From contig NZ_AP025508.1 of NCBI RefSeq assembly GCF_024347615.1, positions 3,038,001-3,102,000 on the forward strand: DNA of 64,000 bases. The letters are read 5' to 3'. The position numbers and the translations under genes were made by a program. Position 1 is the stretch's first letter. Every line of letters starts with the position of its first letter. Under the pieces are notes generated by a model, which was not told the origin of the DNA, ran no database searches, and saw only the letters and a list, made by a program, of their open reading frames with translations. Source of the DNA: Vibrio splendidus. GTDB lineage: Bacteria > Pseudomonadota > Gammaproteobacteria > Enterobacterales > Vibrionaceae. Of this stretch, positions 27,500 to 37,000 are shown one piece after another.

Positions 27500-28261
27500 A
27501 TGAAAAACATACTATTACTATCATTAACTACCCTCTTACTTAATATCGCGCCTCTTGCTGTCGCAACCGAAGCCTGTGGTGAACATCTAGTCAAAGGTTT
27601 GCCTTCAGAATTCTCTGATCAAATGCTTTGTCGAACCGGTTATGCCATTGGCTACAACTATTCCATGAAGAATGCTGATTGGGTCGCCTATCATGTCACC
27701 GCAGAAAGCGTCAATGGACAGTTCAAACGAAGTAACCGCTTTAAAGCCGATTCAGAACTCCCCGAATACGCCCAATCAACACTAAGCGACTACTCCAAAT
27801 CCGGTTATGACCGTGGCCACCTTGCTCCGTCTGCAGCAATGGACTTCAGCGAAATATCGATGCAAGAAAGTTTCTTACTAAGCAATATGTCACCACAGCT
27901 TCCAGGGTTTAATCGAGTTGGTTGGCGATTGCTAGAAGAGCATGTACGTGACCTTGCCAATGAATATCAAGAGCTCTATGTGGTGACAGGCCCAATTTAT
28001 GACGGGAATGAAACCTTTATTGGCAATGGCGTTATGATTCCAAGTGCATTCTACAAAGTGATTCTCGACCCGTATTACAACGATGCGATTGCTTTTATTG
28101 TGCCGCACCGTGATGTATCAAGCAGTGAACTCGAAAGCTTTGTCACAACCATTGATGAAGTAGAAGCTCGCACTAACTTGGATTTTTTCTCAAACACTAG
28201 CGATGATGTCGAAAGCAATATGGAAGCAATGCTTTGGGAAATGTGGCCGACCTCAGAGTAA
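27500..28261 (+). CDS. Exported DNA/RNA non-specific endonuclease
   Basis: A 253-residue protein of the NucA/Serratia-nuclease (beta-beta-alpha-metal) family. A signal peptide (MKNILLLSLTTLLLNIAPLAVA) sends it to the periplasm or outside. The catalytic motif is YDRGHLAP with His107 as general base, followed by the metal-binding NMSPQLPGFNRVGWRLLE stretch. It is distinct from the EndA-type Dns nuclease of vibrios. AAGGAG precedes the ATG. It could degrade extracellular DNA for nutrients; no immunity gene is adjacent, which fits export. Confidence 0.9.
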   Translation: MKNILLLSLTTLLLNIAPLAVATEACGEHLVKGLPSEFSDQMLCRTGYAIGYNYSMKNADWVAYHVTAESVNGQFKRSNRFKADSELPEYAQSTLSDYSKSGYDRGHLAPSAAMDFSEISMQESFLLSNMSPQLPGFNRVGWRLLEEHVRDLANEYQELYVVTGPIYDGNETFIGNGVMIPSAFYKVILDPYYNDAIAFIVPHRDVSSSELESFVTTIDEVEARTNLDFFSNTSDDVESNMEAMLWEMWPTSE

Positions 28262-28277
28262 ACCTCTCATAACAAAA

Positions 28278-28303
28278 AAACGCTCCTTATGAGGAGCGTT
28301 TTG
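28278..28303. terminator. Bidirectional terminator between the nuclease gene and rlmM
   Basis: ACGCTCC and GGAGCGT arms are flanked by A-rich sequence on the left and TTTT on the right. Confidence 0.8.
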
Positions 28304-28322
28304 TATGTTCATTAACCGCGTA

Positions 28323-29414
28323 TTAGTACGGCGAGATATTCGAAAGCGACTGAATATGAACCGTGATCTCTTCGCGATCGTGGTAAAGGTGCTTCGCCTG
28401 CATCTTGAATTTAACTTTGTTATCAATCAGGAACTGTTTCAGGTTCTCGATATCCTGCAGTACTTCATCGTAACGGCCTTTCATTGGCAGTTTAAGGTTG
28501 AACAGTGCTTCTTTCGCCCAGCCTTTGATGATCCACTCACCCATTAAGTGAGCAACACGAGCAGGCTTCTCAACCATGTCACAGATAATCCAAGTTACGT
28601 TCTTACGATCAGGTTCGAATTTAAAGCCATCCACCATGTGGTGCTTAATTTGACCCGTTTCCATTAGGCTGTCTGCCATCATGCCGTTATCAACACAGTG
28701 AACGAACATCGAGCGCTTAACCAATTGGTAAGTCCAACCACCTGGACACGCGCCTAAATCTACGCCCCACATACCCGGAGCCAGACGTTCGTCCCACTCA
28801 TCACGAGGGATGAATACGTGGAATGCTTCTTCTAGCTTCAATGTCGAGCGACTTGGTGCATCTGATGGGAACTTCAAACGAGGAATACCCATGAAGAACT
28901 GCGAGTTGTTGGTTGGGTATGAGTAACCGACCAAGCAATGACCCGGAGCGATCAAACATAGGTGAAGCACAGGCTTCTTAACATTGTCTTTCGCTGTCAT
29001 CAGACCTTTACCACGCATAGCTTGACGCATTGGCACGGTAAACTTACGGCAGAACTTCAAAAGCTCTTTCGCTTCATTGGTGTCTGGCGTTTCAATACGG
29101 ATATCGCCACAACGTGGGAAACCTTCTTTCTCAGAAAGCGCCTCAAGAATTGGAGAGATACGATCATCAGTCGGAAGATCTTTGATTTCAGCTGCTACCG
29201 CGATCATTTGACGAGCAAAGATCAGCGATTGGAAGTCGATCTCTTTAACCAATTTATCGGCTTCGCCTGCTTGATAACATTCAAACAATACAAAGCCTGT
29301 ATTGTTCTTTAAGCGAGGAAAACCAAACACTTCCAGTTGTGTTGCCTTGTCTTGAATTTCGCCAGCACATTCTTTTTCAAAACCAGAGCGACAATAAAGT
29401 AGTACGTGTTTCAC
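28323..29414 (-). CDS. rlmM: 23S rRNA 2'-O-ribose C2498 methyltransferase RlmM
   Basis: A 363-residue SAM-dependent methyltransferase for 23S rRNA. The N-terminus has the THUMP-like region and the C-terminal half the Rossmann fold with [17 protein letters not shown] and the catalytic tetrad region [10 protein letters not shown]. The start is the GTG at 29414, preceded by AGAGGT; it overlaps the ygdD stop by four bases (GTGA). The open frame upstream belongs to another reading of ygdD. Last gene of the gcvA operon. Confidence 0.95.
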   Translation of the reverse strand: MKHVLLYCRSGFEKECAGEIQDKATQLEVFGFPRLKNNTGFVLFECYQAGEADKLVKEIDFQSLIFARQMIAVAAEIKDLPTDDRISPILEALSEKEGFPRCGDIRIETPDTNEAKELLKFCRKFTVPMRQAMRGKGLMTAKDNVKKPVLHLCLIAPGHCLVGYSYPTNNSQFFMGIPRLKFPSDAPSRSTLKLEEAFHVFIPRDEWDERLAPGMWGVDLGACPGGWTYQLVKRSMFVHCVDNGMMADSLMETGQIKHHMVDGFKFEPDRKNVTWIICDMVEKPARVAHLMGEWIIKGWAKEALFNLKLPMKGRYDEVLQDIENLKQFLIDNKVKFKMQAKHLYHDREEITVHIQSLSNISPY

Positions 29415-29809
29415 TGAGTTACCTCTTTTATATTCAAAGCAGCGAAGGAGAAGACTCCCCAACCAATGATAAATAGTAGACCACCAAACGGAGTGATAGG
29501 GCCAAACCATTTTATTCCTGTCAGTGCCAAGCCATAAAGGCTGCCACTAAAACAAAGGATGCCGATGATAAAGCAAATTGCCGCAATGAAAAAATATTTT
29601 TGTGATTTAGCGCCAAGTTTCATGTGCAGCAGAGCGCCACACGCCAATATCGCCAAAGTATGGATAAACTGATACTGAACACCCGTCTCAAACACGCCTA
29701 GCAGATACTCAGGTAAAATAGCTTTCAACCCGTGAGCCGCGAAGGCACCAAGCATCACAGCAATCGCGCCAGAGATACCTGCAAACGTGAGTAAATACTT
29801 ACTTCTCAT
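29411..29809 (-). CDS. ygdD: DUF423 membrane protein YgdD
   Basis: A 132-residue inner-membrane protein with four hydrophobic segments; the DUF423 pattern [21 protein letters not shown] and [25 protein letters not shown] is clear. Its function is unknown. The start ATG at 29809 follows AGGGGT. It overlaps rlmM by four bases and the hydrolase by 11, so it is translationally coupled on both sides. E. coli also has gcvA-ygdD-rlmM in this order. Confidence 0.9.
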   Translation of the reverse strand: MRSKYLLTFAGISGAIAVMLGAFAAHGLKAILPEYLLGVFETGVQYQFIHTLAILACGALLHMKLGAKSQKYFFIAAICFIIGILCFSGSLYGLALTGIKWFGPITPFGGLLFIIGWGVFSFAALNIKEVTQ

Positions 29810-30422
29810 CGAGTACCCCTTTGATAAACGCCGACAGCTTCTCAACGGTTAAGGCAATATTCTGCTGCTCTGTGTAACCAGAGCTCTTACGAGGCTTAAA
29901 GCTGTGATCACCGTCTGGGATAAATTCAACACGAATAGAATCCGACAGGTCGAAATCAGCAAACTCTTCACGCTTACCAAAGGTATCGCGCTCACCCTGC
30001 AAAATAAGACATGGCTTTTGTAACTCAGCTAAGTGCTCACCTTTGTACTTCTCTGGCTTACCTGGAGGGTGGAAAGGAAAGCCTAAACAGGCCATAGCTC
30101 CCACCTTATCAACTTCAGACAAATGGCTCGCCATGCGCCCTCCCATCGATTTACCGCCAATCACAAGCTTATCGGCATCGCACTGCTCAATGATGTCTTG
30201 GTAAGCTTCAAGCAGCTTAGGGGCTCTGTCAGGTGGACGGCGCTTGCCATCTTCAGCACGTTTAATCATGTAAGGGAAATTAAAACGAATCACTCGTATC
30301 CCTTTAAAGGCTAACCCTTTTGCCACCGACTGCATGAATTCATGATCCATACCTGCGCCAGCACCATGTGCAAAGACAAAGGTGATTGGATTGTCTTCAC
30401 CGTCAATGATGACGTTATTCAT
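29799..30422 (-). CDS. Alpha/beta hydrolase of the KANL3/Tex30-like type
   Basis: A 207-residue predicted cytoplasmic hydrolase. The oxyanion region is FAHGAGAGMDHEFM, the nucleophile motif is GGKSMGGRMA with Ser, and the histidine is in DGDHSFKP, so the triad looks complete. Substrate is unknown. The ATG at 30422 overlaps the end of gcvA by 8 bases and the gene overlaps ygdD by 11. This gene is an insertion relative to the E. coli gcvA-ygdD arrangement. Confidence 0.82.
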   Translation of the reverse strand: MNNVIIDGEDNPITFVFAHGAGAGMDHEFMQSVAKGLAFKGIRVIRFNFPYMIKRAEDGKRRPPDRAPKLLEAYQDIIEQCDADKLVIGGKSMGGRMASHLSEVDKVGAMACLGFPFHPPGKPEKYKGEHLAELQKPCLILQGERDTFGKREEFADFDLSDSIRVEFIPDGDHSFKPRKSSGYTEQQNIALTVEKLSAFIKGVLDEK

Positions 30423-31323
30423 CGAGTAAATCCTCTTGTTCACTTTGCGCTTTCGCCAGCATCCAATCGCGGAAGGTGGCGATACGGCCCATATCGGCTT
30501 GTTTCTCGTGACAAACCACATAGAAGGCATTCTTGCTCACCAACACTTCGTCAAAAGGCGCAATCAAACGACCCGCTTCGATTTCAGGTTGCGCCAACAC
30601 GTTGTTACCCAGTGCTATGCCTTGGCCGTGAGCTGCCGCCTGCAACACCATGGTTGAGTGACTAAAGATAGGACCGTGATTGACGTTTACCCCATCGATG
30701 CCATTTTGCTTAGCGAACTGCTTCCAATCCTTTCGAGAAGTATCATGTAATAGCGTATGACATGCCAAATCGCTTAGAGATTCTAATGGTTTGGTACCAA
30801 GCAACACTGAAGGTGAGCAAAGAGGGATCAAGTATTCTTGATAAAGCTTATCGGCTCTAAGCCCCGACCAATTACCTCGACCATAATAAATAGCTACGTC
30901 TACGTCATCGGTCAGCGAGCCTTCATCCATATCAACGGCTTTAATTCGTACGTCGATATCAGGTTCTTGCTGATTAAAGTCTGCAAGCCTTGGCACTAAC
31001 CATTGAATGGCAAAGCTTGGCGGTAAGCTGATGGTCAATGCGCCCTTCTCACTTCGCTCAAGCACTTTATCCGTCGCTTCAGCCAGTGATGTAAAAATAT
31101 CTTTGATGTCTAAGAAGTAGCTCTGACCTTCTTCAGTCAGCAGCAAAGAGCGATTTCTTCGACGAAACAGCTTCAAAGACAAGAATTCTTCAAGCGCTTT
31201 AATCTGATGACTCACTGCAGCTTGAGTAACAAACAACTCTTCTGCAGCGCGCGTAAAACTCAAGTGTCGAGCAGCGGCTTCAAACACTCTTAGCGAGTTT
31301 AATGGGGGTAATCGACGAGACAT
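30415..31323 (-). CDS. gcvA: LysR-family glycine cleavage regulator GcvA
   Basis: A 302-residue LysR regulator that is nearly collinear with E. coli GcvA: MSRRLPPLNSLRVFEAAARH, the helix-turn-helix TRAAEELFVTQAAVSHQIKALE, and GPIFSHSTMVLQAAAHGQG in the ligand domain. It activates glycine-cleavage genes and the divergent small RNA gcvB. It heads a four-gene overlapping operon. A CTAAT GcvA half-site is visible in the gap to gcvB (31343-31347, minus strand). Confidence 0.96.
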   Translation of the reverse strand: MSRRLPPLNSLRVFEAAARHLSFTRAAEELFVTQAAVSHQIKALEEFLSLKLFRRRNRSLLLTEEGQSYFLDIKDIFTSLAEATDKVLERSEKGALTISLPPSFAIQWLVPRLADFNQQEPDIDVRIKAVDMDEGSLTDDVDVAIYYGRGNWSGLRADKLYQEYLIPLCSPSVLLGTKPLESLSDLACHTLLHDTSRKDWKQFAKQNGIDGVNVNHGPIFSHSTMVLQAAAHGQGIALGNNVLAQPEIEAGRLIAPFDEVLVSKNAFYVVCHEKQADMGRIATFRDWMLAKAQSEQEDLLDE

Positions 31324-31378
31324 AGGTACTCTCTAAATAAGCATTAGTTTTTTTTATCTGAAACATTATAATTTGTCC

Positions 31379-31627
31379 ATTGCCTAGCGGCCAGAGAAAT
31401 TCTATATTTCATCCCGCAGCAGCTAGCCTGAACGGCTTGATTCTCTCTAGAATCAATTGGTTTAGCTCCTGCGATGTTGTGTTTGCAAACTCGTTCTTTT
31501 CGAGTTGGGTAGAGTTCTACCAAATGTTTTGTTGCAGTTCTATACTGAAACGAGACATGTACTTCCTGTATTTATTTTGACCTGTCTGTCAAATTTGTTT
31601 ACACCGCCTTATGGGCGGTGTTTTTTT
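31379..31627 (+). ncRNA. gcvB: GcvB small regulatory RNA
   Basis: A base-pairing RNA that represses many amino-acid and peptide transporter mRNAs. It is divergent from gcvA as in E. coli. Conserved blocks are the GU-rich seed GATGTTGTGTTTGCAA (from 31473), ACTTCCTGTA (31561-31570), CCTGTCTGTC (31581-31590) and the terminator CACCGCC-TTAT-GGGCGGTG followed by T7. A -10 TATAAT lies at 31367-31372 with a weak -35 TTAGTT at 31344-31349, as expected for an activated promoter. The 5' end is inferred from the -10 and may shift by some bases. Confidence 0.92.
31601..31627 (+). terminator. Terminator of gcvB
   Basis: Seven-base GC-rich arms (CACCGCC, GGCGGTG) with a short loop are followed by seven T residues. 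Confidence 0.92.
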
Positions 31628-31986
31628 ATGTGCAAAGAAAAATAACAACAAGTTTATCAATAGCTGTGCTAATTAATCTTTGTTATTTTTCATCGTTAAT
31701 CACAGAATCAGACACCCACTCAAATAATCAACTGAACACATACAAATAGAACCATTGAATCACACTAAAAAATAACAGAGTTCCTCAGATACTCACACTT
31801 CTTCGGTCACCTACAAGCCAAATCAAACCCCATCATTTCAATCTCAGAATCTCAAGACAGAGCATGATGATAACTCGACAAACTCACGCCTCTTACTGCC
31901 TACTGTAAAACATTCACAATAGAAAATAAAAAAGCCGCTTACTTTTCAGTAAACGGCTTTGCAAAATATTCGGCTACTCTATACCA
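31628..31986. other. Gene-free stretch between gcvB and thiI
   Basis: About 360 AT-rich bases with no credible frame. The only structure I see is the thiI terminator at its right end. The plus strand is rich in A and C and poor in G from 31690 to 31920. Confidence 0.6.
31928..31960 (-). terminator. Terminator of thiI
   Basis: AAAGCCG and CGGCTTT arms, with inner TTAC/GTAA pairing, are followed by TTTTTTATTTT on the minus strand. Confidence 0.85.
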
Positions 31987-33435
31987 CTATGGGCGGTAAA
32001 CCTTCACGTTATGGAAGCCTTGCTCTTTTAGATAAAGCGCCTGTAGACGGCTCATTACACCACGGTCACAGTACAGCAAGTACTCTTTTGCTTGGTCTAA
32101 GTCGCCAAACTGAGTCGAAAGCTTGAAGAATGGGATATGTTTAATTTCAACACCATCGATCTCTAGTGGGCTTTCGTCTTCTTCGTCTGGGCTACGGATA
32201 TCAAGAACGATAGCGTGCTCAGCAACAGCTTGAACTTGTTCAACTTCCGGCGCTTGCTCTTGGCTCTCTTTCTCGATGTCACGGATATCCATAACTCGAG
32301 CGTTCTCGATCACTTGCTCCAGCACTTCAAAGTTAAACTTAGCTTCTTCTGCTTCTAATTTGCCTTTCTTCGCTTTCACTGTTGGCTTCTTAGAAATAAC
32401 ACCACAGTACTCAGGCATTACTTTCGCGAAGTCTTCGGTGCCAATCTTACGAGACAGGTCGATGATGTCTTCTTTGTCCCAGTTAATAAGCGGACGAAGG
32501 ATCAAAGTATCGGTCACGTTGTCAATGTGGCGAAGGTTAGTTAGCGTTTGGCTAGAAACCTGACCAAGTGCTTCACCCGTTACTAGGGCTTCGATACCGA
32601 AACGCTCTGCAACCATACCACCAGCACGCATGAACATACGCTTAAGAACCACGCCCATTTGGCCATCTTCAACGTTCTCAAGAATCTCTGCGACTACCGG
32701 TTCAAAATCGATAGAGATGAACTTCACCTTTGCCGATGAGCCGTATTTATCCCATAGATAGTGAGAAACTTGCTTAACACCAATTTCGTGCGCAGGGCCA
32801 CCTAGGTTAAAGAAGCAGTAATGCACTTTAGAGCCACGTTTGATGTGCAAGTAGCTTGAAACGCCAGAATCGAAACCGCCAGAGATCAAGCTAAGCAGAT
32901 CTTCTTGAGTACCTAGAGGGAATCCGCCTAGGCCTTTATGACGTTCAATAACTTGGTTTAGCTTTTCGTTCTCGACTTCAACTTTAACGGTAATATCTGG
33001 ATTTTTCAGTTTTACTTTTGCTGATTCAACCGCTTGGTTTAAACCACCACCTACGTAGCGTTCTAGCTCAATAGAAGTAAAGTCATGTTTACCACGACGC
33101 TTGGCTCGCACAGAGAAAGTCTTGCCTTCAATAAGAGCACCGCTTCGTTCAAAAACTTGCTCGTAAATATTGTGCAGGTCTTTAAATTCTGATTGCTGAA
33201 CCTCAAGGGAGTGATGAATACCCGGAGTTTGCGTCAATACTTCGAGTGTTTCTTTAAAGTACTTGTCGCTCTCAGACGTCACTTCGATGTAGTCACGGCG
33301 GTTGAAGACAGCCACAGACTCAGTACGACGCTGAAGAATAGTACGAATATTACGTTCTAGAATCTTTGTGAAGCGCTTACGCACCGATTCACTTTTAATA
33401 AAAATTTCCGGATGAGGCTTAACAATAAATTTCAT
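31987..33435 (-). CDS. thiI: tRNA 4-thiouridine synthase / ThiS sulfurtransferase ThiI
   Basis: A 482-residue enzyme, equal in length to E. coli ThiI, that adds sulfur to tRNA U8 and supplies sulfur for the thiazole of thiamine. Domains: ferredoxin-like/THUMP (1-165), PP-loop adenylation domain with [11 protein letters not shown] (about 187), and a C-terminal rhodanese domain whose active cysteine is in [13 protein letters not shown] (near 456). The partner cysteine lies in [12 protein letters not shown] (near 344). All key residues are present. It is a single gene. Confidence 0.97.
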   Translation of the reverse strand: MKFIVKPHPEIFIKSESVRKRFTKILERNIRTILQRRTESVAVFNRRDYIEVTSESDKYFKETLEVLTQTPGIHHSLEVQQSEFKDLHNIYEQVFERSGALIEGKTFSVRAKRRGKHDFTSIELERYVGGGLNQAVESAKVKLKNPDITVKVEVENEKLNQVIERHKGLGGFPLGTQEDLLSLISGGFDSGVSSYLHIKRGSKVHYCFFNLGGPAHEIGVKQVSHYLWDKYGSSAKVKFISIDFEPVVAEILENVEDGQMGVVLKRMFMRAGGMVAERFGIEALVTGEALGQVSSQTLTNLRHIDNVTDTLILRPLINWDKEDIIDLSRKIGTEDFAKVMPEYCGVISKKPTVKAKKGKLEAEEAKFNFEVLEQVIENARVMDIRDIEKESQEQAPEVEQVQAVAEHAIVLDIRSPDEEDESPLEIDGVEIKHIPFFKLSTQFGDLDQAKEYLLYCDRGVMSRLQALYLKEQGFHNVKVYRP

Positions 33436-33808
33436 AGTACTTTCACGCCAATAAGGTTCACAAATTTTAGTAGGTTCATCACCACGTAAAAGGTCATTTC
33501 ACATAGTTATTGAAGCAATAATAGATCAATATTAAATCTAAGGGCGCGAATTATACATGAGAAAGTGAAGCAAGGAAAAGAGTGGTTGCTTTAACCCGAT
33601 AATTAAACCGCCTGTTATTAAAAGTAGCAGGTTTCAAAACGAGATAAATACCGCTGAGAGCATCATTGAAGACCACAAAACAAAAAGCCCAACCTCATCA
33701 TAAGGTTGGGCTTTCGATGCTATCTGCTGACTAATGTATGTGTATCGAACTAACGTCTGTATATCTAACGTATGTGTACCTGAAGACTAATCGCTGTCTC
33801 TCTGCCTA
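33436..33808. other. Gene-free stretch between thiI and pomB
   Basis: It contains the thiI promoter region and, at 33684-33714, the pomB terminator. I see no gene or other repeat in it. Confidence 0.6.
33684..33714 (-). terminator. Terminator of pomAB
   Basis: AAAGCCCAACCT and AGGTTGGGCTTT arms are followed on the minus strand by TTTTTGTTTTG. Confidence 0.88.
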
Positions 33809-34762
33809 CTACTGACCAATAACAGGTACTTCATCACTGTAAAGCGGCTCACCCTGCATAATGCTGATTTCAACACGGCGGTTGAGGCTACGCTGCCATT
33901 CAGTATCGTTCGGCTCTACTGGCTCAGTGTCGGCCATACCGCGCACTCTCAAGCGTTGATGAGAGAAGCCACGTACCTTTTCCATCTCTTGAGCCACAGA
34001 CACCGCACGCTGCGATGATAAGTCCCAATTAGAACGATAGAGCTCTGAATCAAGTCTCTGATTATCGGTGTGGCCAGAAATACGAACAATGCCTGGTACA
34101 TCTTTTACCAATTCAGCCACCTGTCTAACCAATGGTCGAAACTTAGGTTGTAGGAAAGCAGAACCCGACGGGAACGCGCCTTTCTCACGAATTCGAATGA
34201 CGATCTGCTGGCCAAGGTTTTCCACCTCAATCGCGCCTTGGTCGATCTCTCGCTCCAACGCTTTCTTGATACTTTCCATCAAGGTTTCCATCTCTTGCGA
34301 TTGAGCTTCGGCTTGCTGTTGCTGTTGGTCTGACTCAGAGTTTTGATTGTCGTGAGTTGAAACCTCTGGCGACTTGCCTCCCGTCATCTTGCCTTGGTCA
34401 CGCATTGTGCCGCCAGCACGCTCAGATTCACCTTCATGAAACTCAAGCGTTTGCTGTGTAATATCAATGGTCTGCTGCATGATCACATCGATAGGAGTCG
34501 GCTCTGGGCGACCAGGGCGAAACTCTTGTGCAATGATGCTAGTCCCTTTAGGAATATCTTTCACTTCCAAGCGGTTTTGTACACCAAACGCAAATTTCAT
34601 CGAGCCAGCGATCTGTTTGAACTTCAGTACGTCCATCTCAGAGAATGAGAGCAGCAATACGAAGAAACACATCAGCAGTGACATCAAGTCAGCAAATGTC
34701 CCCATCCATTGAGGTAACCCCGGAGGAGGACATTTGCATGGATTTTCTTCATCCATCTTCAA
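33809..34762 (-). CDS. pomB: Sodium-driven flagellar motor stator protein PomB
   Basis: A 317-residue stator subunit of the polar flagellum. The short cytoplasmic N-terminus carries the CKCPPPGLPQWMGTFADL stretch; the ion-binding aspartate is Asp25 in FADLMSLLMCFFVLLLSF, the single membrane helix. A plug/linker region rich in Q and E follows, then an OmpA-type peptidoglycan-binding domain (ISGHTDNQ, LSSQRAVSVAQEM, NRRVEISI). The first ATG is preceded by AGAGGA. It follows pomA by six bases. Confidence 0.96.
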   Translation of the reverse strand: MKMDEENPCKCPPPGLPQWMGTFADLMSLLMCFFVLLLSFSEMDVLKFKQIAGSMKFAFGVQNRLEVKDIPKGTSIIAQEFRPGRPEPTPIDVIMQQTIDITQQTLEFHEGESERAGGTMRDQGKMTGGKSPEVSTHDNQNSESDQQQQQAEAQSQEMETLMESIKKALEREIDQGAIEVENLGQQIVIRIREKGAFPSGSAFLQPKFRPLVRQVAELVKDVPGIVRISGHTDNQRLDSELYRSNWDLSSQRAVSVAQEMEKVRGFSHQRLRVRGMADTEPVEPNDTEWQRSLNRRVEISIMQGEPLYSDEVPVIGQ

Positions 34763-34768
34763 ATCCTC

Positions 34769-35533
34769 TTACGCGGGTTCACCATCAATCGTGCGCTTAC
34801 CTTCATTGAGGTAGCTCTTGAGGTAACCATCGATAACTCGTGGGTTCTGGCCATCTTGAATCGCTAATACACCATCCATAACCAAACGACGGTTGAGTGT
34901 CTCTTGGTCACGACGCAGCGCAAGCTTGTCCGCAATTGGAAAGAACACCATGTTCGAAAGAATTGCACCGTACAGGGTCGTTAAAAGTGCTACCGCCATC
35001 GCAGGGCCGATCGCTTTTGGATCATCCATGTTAGAAAGCATGGCAACCAAGCCAACCAAGGTACCAATCATACCCATCGCGGGTGCTACATCACCAAATG
35101 CAGAGAACACCTTCGCGCCCTGCTCATGACGCTCTGTGGTTAATGCGATGTCTTTTTGCAGTGCAGCACGCACCACATCACCATCATGGCCATCTACCAA
35201 TAGGTCGATGCCCTTTTGCATGAAACTGTTGCTGATTTCCATCTCTTCAAGTGCCAAGAAGCCACCTTTACGTGCTGCATCCGCCATCTCTACCACTTTA
35301 GCGATAAGATCTTCAGGCTCATCGGCCTTAAACATAAATGCTTTGCCAGCGATTTTGGTGGCTCCAAAGAATTGTCCCATGGTGAACTTCATTAGAACAA
35401 CAAACGTTGAACCACCCACCACGATCAAAATGGATGTCGTGTCATAGAACATCCCGAGGCTTCCACCTAGGATCATTGCCATGATTACAAAGGCAAATCC
35501 ACCAATCAAACCTATTAGGGTTGCTAAATCCAC
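34769..35533 (-). CDS. pomA: Sodium-driven flagellar motor stator protein PomA
   Basis: A 254-residue inner-membrane protein with four membrane helices that forms the Na+ channel with PomB. It is nearly identical in pattern to the Vibrio PomA proteins: MDLATLIGLIGGFAFVIMAMILGG, the cytoplasmic loop with charged residues (FKADEPEDLIAKVVEMADAARKGG) and the MGMIGTLVGLVAML helix. It is the first gene of pomAB. The match to PomA rather than MotA implies sodium drive. Confidence 0.97.
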   Translation of the reverse strand: MDLATLIGLIGGFAFVIMAMILGGSLGMFYDTTSILIVVGGSTFVVLMKFTMGQFFGATKIAGKAFMFKADEPEDLIAKVVEMADAARKGGFLALEEMEISNSFMQKGIDLLVDGHDGDVVRAALQKDIALTTERHEQGAKVFSAFGDVAPAMGMIGTLVGLVAMLSNMDDPKAIGPAMAVALLTTLYGAILSNMVFFPIADKLALRRDQETLNRRLVMDGVLAIQDGQNPRVIDGYLKSYLNEGKRTIDGEPA

Positions 35534-35831
35534 TGAGCACTCCTCATGCTTTTTTGTAGCTCTACGTCGACGATAATCTTTTTATCGGCCAGACTATAAG
35601 ATCTTTTAGTAAATTCTCGGCCTAAATATCACACTTTTCGTTTTTGAATCACAATTATTGGCTTACTTTGCTCTTATCCTTAGCGCATAAACTCGATAAA
35701 GCTAAGGTTATTCAACCAAAGTGAGTTCAAGCCCCTTAAAAACGAACTTTCTAGCAAAATTTCTTGGTTACATTTGACCATCTCAGCGGCCTAGGGTAAC
35801 GTTCGTTCATATTTCCAAACGCAGATTTATT
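35534..35831. other. Divergent promoter region pomA / xseB
   Basis: About 300 non-coding bases that must drive pomAB leftwards and xseB-ispA-dxs rightwards. I found no clear operator or repeat. Confidence 0.5.
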
Positions 35832-36074
35832 ATGGCTACTAAGAAACCTGAAAATATGAGCTTTGAAGCGGCTATCGAAGAGCTTGATGGCTTGGTTGAT
35901 CAACTAGAAAATGGTGATCTAGCTTTAGATGATGCGCTGAAAAAGTTCGAACGAGGCATCTCCCTCGCTCGTGCTGGTCAAAGTAAACTAAACGATGCTG
36001 AACAGCGTGTTAGCATCTTACTGCAAAATGATGAAAATGCAGAACTTAGTGACTTTAACCCACAACCAGAATAA
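35832..36074 (+). CDS. xseB: Exodeoxyribonuclease VII small subunit
   Basis: An 80-residue protein, normal for the family, with the conserved MSFEAAIEELDGLVDQLENGDLALDDALKKFERG core. Several copies bind the XseA large subunit, encoded elsewhere, to form the single-strand exonuclease. First gene of the xseB-ispA-dxs operon; the next gene begins nine bases later. Confidence 0.95.
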   Translation: MATKKPENMSFEAAIEELDGLVDQLENGDLALDDALKKFERGISLARAGQSKLNDAEQRVSILLQNDENAELSDFNPQPE

Positions 36075-36082
36075 CGAATTGT

Positions 36083-36979
36083 ATGAGATCCCCTATGATC
36101 GAGACTTTATTGTCTTATCAAGCACGTAATAACGAGCAGCTGAACCTTTGGCTTGATCGCCTGCCACACCAAAATCAGAACCTTATCAACGCGATGCGTT
36201 ATGGGTTACTTTTAGGCGGCAAACGCGCACGTCCATTTCTTGTCTACATTACAGGGGAAATGCTCGGCTGTACCGCTGAAGAACTCGATACTCCAGCTTC
36301 TGCAATCGAATGTATTCATGCCTATTCTCTGATTCACGACGACCTTCCAGCAATGGATGACGATGAACTTCGTCGTGGCCATCAGACTTGTCACATCAAA
36401 TACGATGAAGCAACGGCAATTTTAACTGGCGATGCCCTACAAACTCTCGCGTTTACTATACTTGCGGAAGGCACATTAAGTGCTGACGGGGAAAGCAATC
36501 GCGTTCGAATGATTCAACGCCTAGCTGAAGCGTCTGGTGCACAAGGTATGTGCATTGGACAAGCTCTTGATATTGAAGCTGAAAACCGCTCTGTCACGCT
36601 AGAAGAGTTAGAAGAAGTTCACCGTAACAAGACTGGCGCTCTAATGAAGAGTGCGATTCGTTTAGGTGCTCTGGCTGCTGGCGAAAAAGCGTTTGAAGTG
36701 ATGCCTCAATTAGATAAGTACGCCGATGCAATCGGGTTAGCCTTCCAAGTTCAGGATGATATTTTAGATATCATTAGCGATACCGAAACTTTGGGTAAAC
36801 CACAGGGCTCTGACCAAGATTTGAACAAAAGCACCTACCCTTCTTTGTTAGGTTTAGAGGGCGCTCAAGAAAAAGCGCAAACTCTGCTACAGGAAGCGCT
36901 TCAAGCTTTGGCTGCAATCCCATACAATACCCAGTCACTCGAAGAGTTCGCCCGATACGTCATCGAGCGCAAGAACTAA
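36083..36979 (+). CDS. ispA: Farnesyl diphosphate synthase (geranyltranstransferase)
   Basis: Condenses isopentenyl diphosphate with dimethylallyl and geranyl diphosphate to farnesyl diphosphate. Motifs: GGKRARPFLVY, first aspartate-rich HDDLPAMDDDELRRG and second QVQDDILDIISDTE. The 298-residue form starts at ATG 36083; an ATG at 36095 would give 294 residues, and neither has a strong ribosome site, so the exact start is open. It is in the operon between xseB and dxs. Confidence 0.95.
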   Translation: MRSPMIETLLSYQARNNEQLNLWLDRLPHQNQNLINAMRYGLLLGGKRARPFLVYITGEMLGCTAEELDTPASAIECIHAYSLIHDDLPAMDDDELRRGHQTCHIKYDEATAILTGDALQTLAFTILAEGTLSADGESNRVRMIQRLAEASGAQGMCIGQALDIEAENRSVTLEELEEVHRNKTGALMKSAIRLGALAAGEKAFEVMPQLDKYADAIGLAFQVQDDILDIISDTETLGKPQGSDQDLNKSTYPSLLGLEGAQEKAQTLLQEALQALAAIPYNTQSLEEFARYVIERKN

Positions 36980-37000
36980 GACAATAAGCGCGCATTACCT

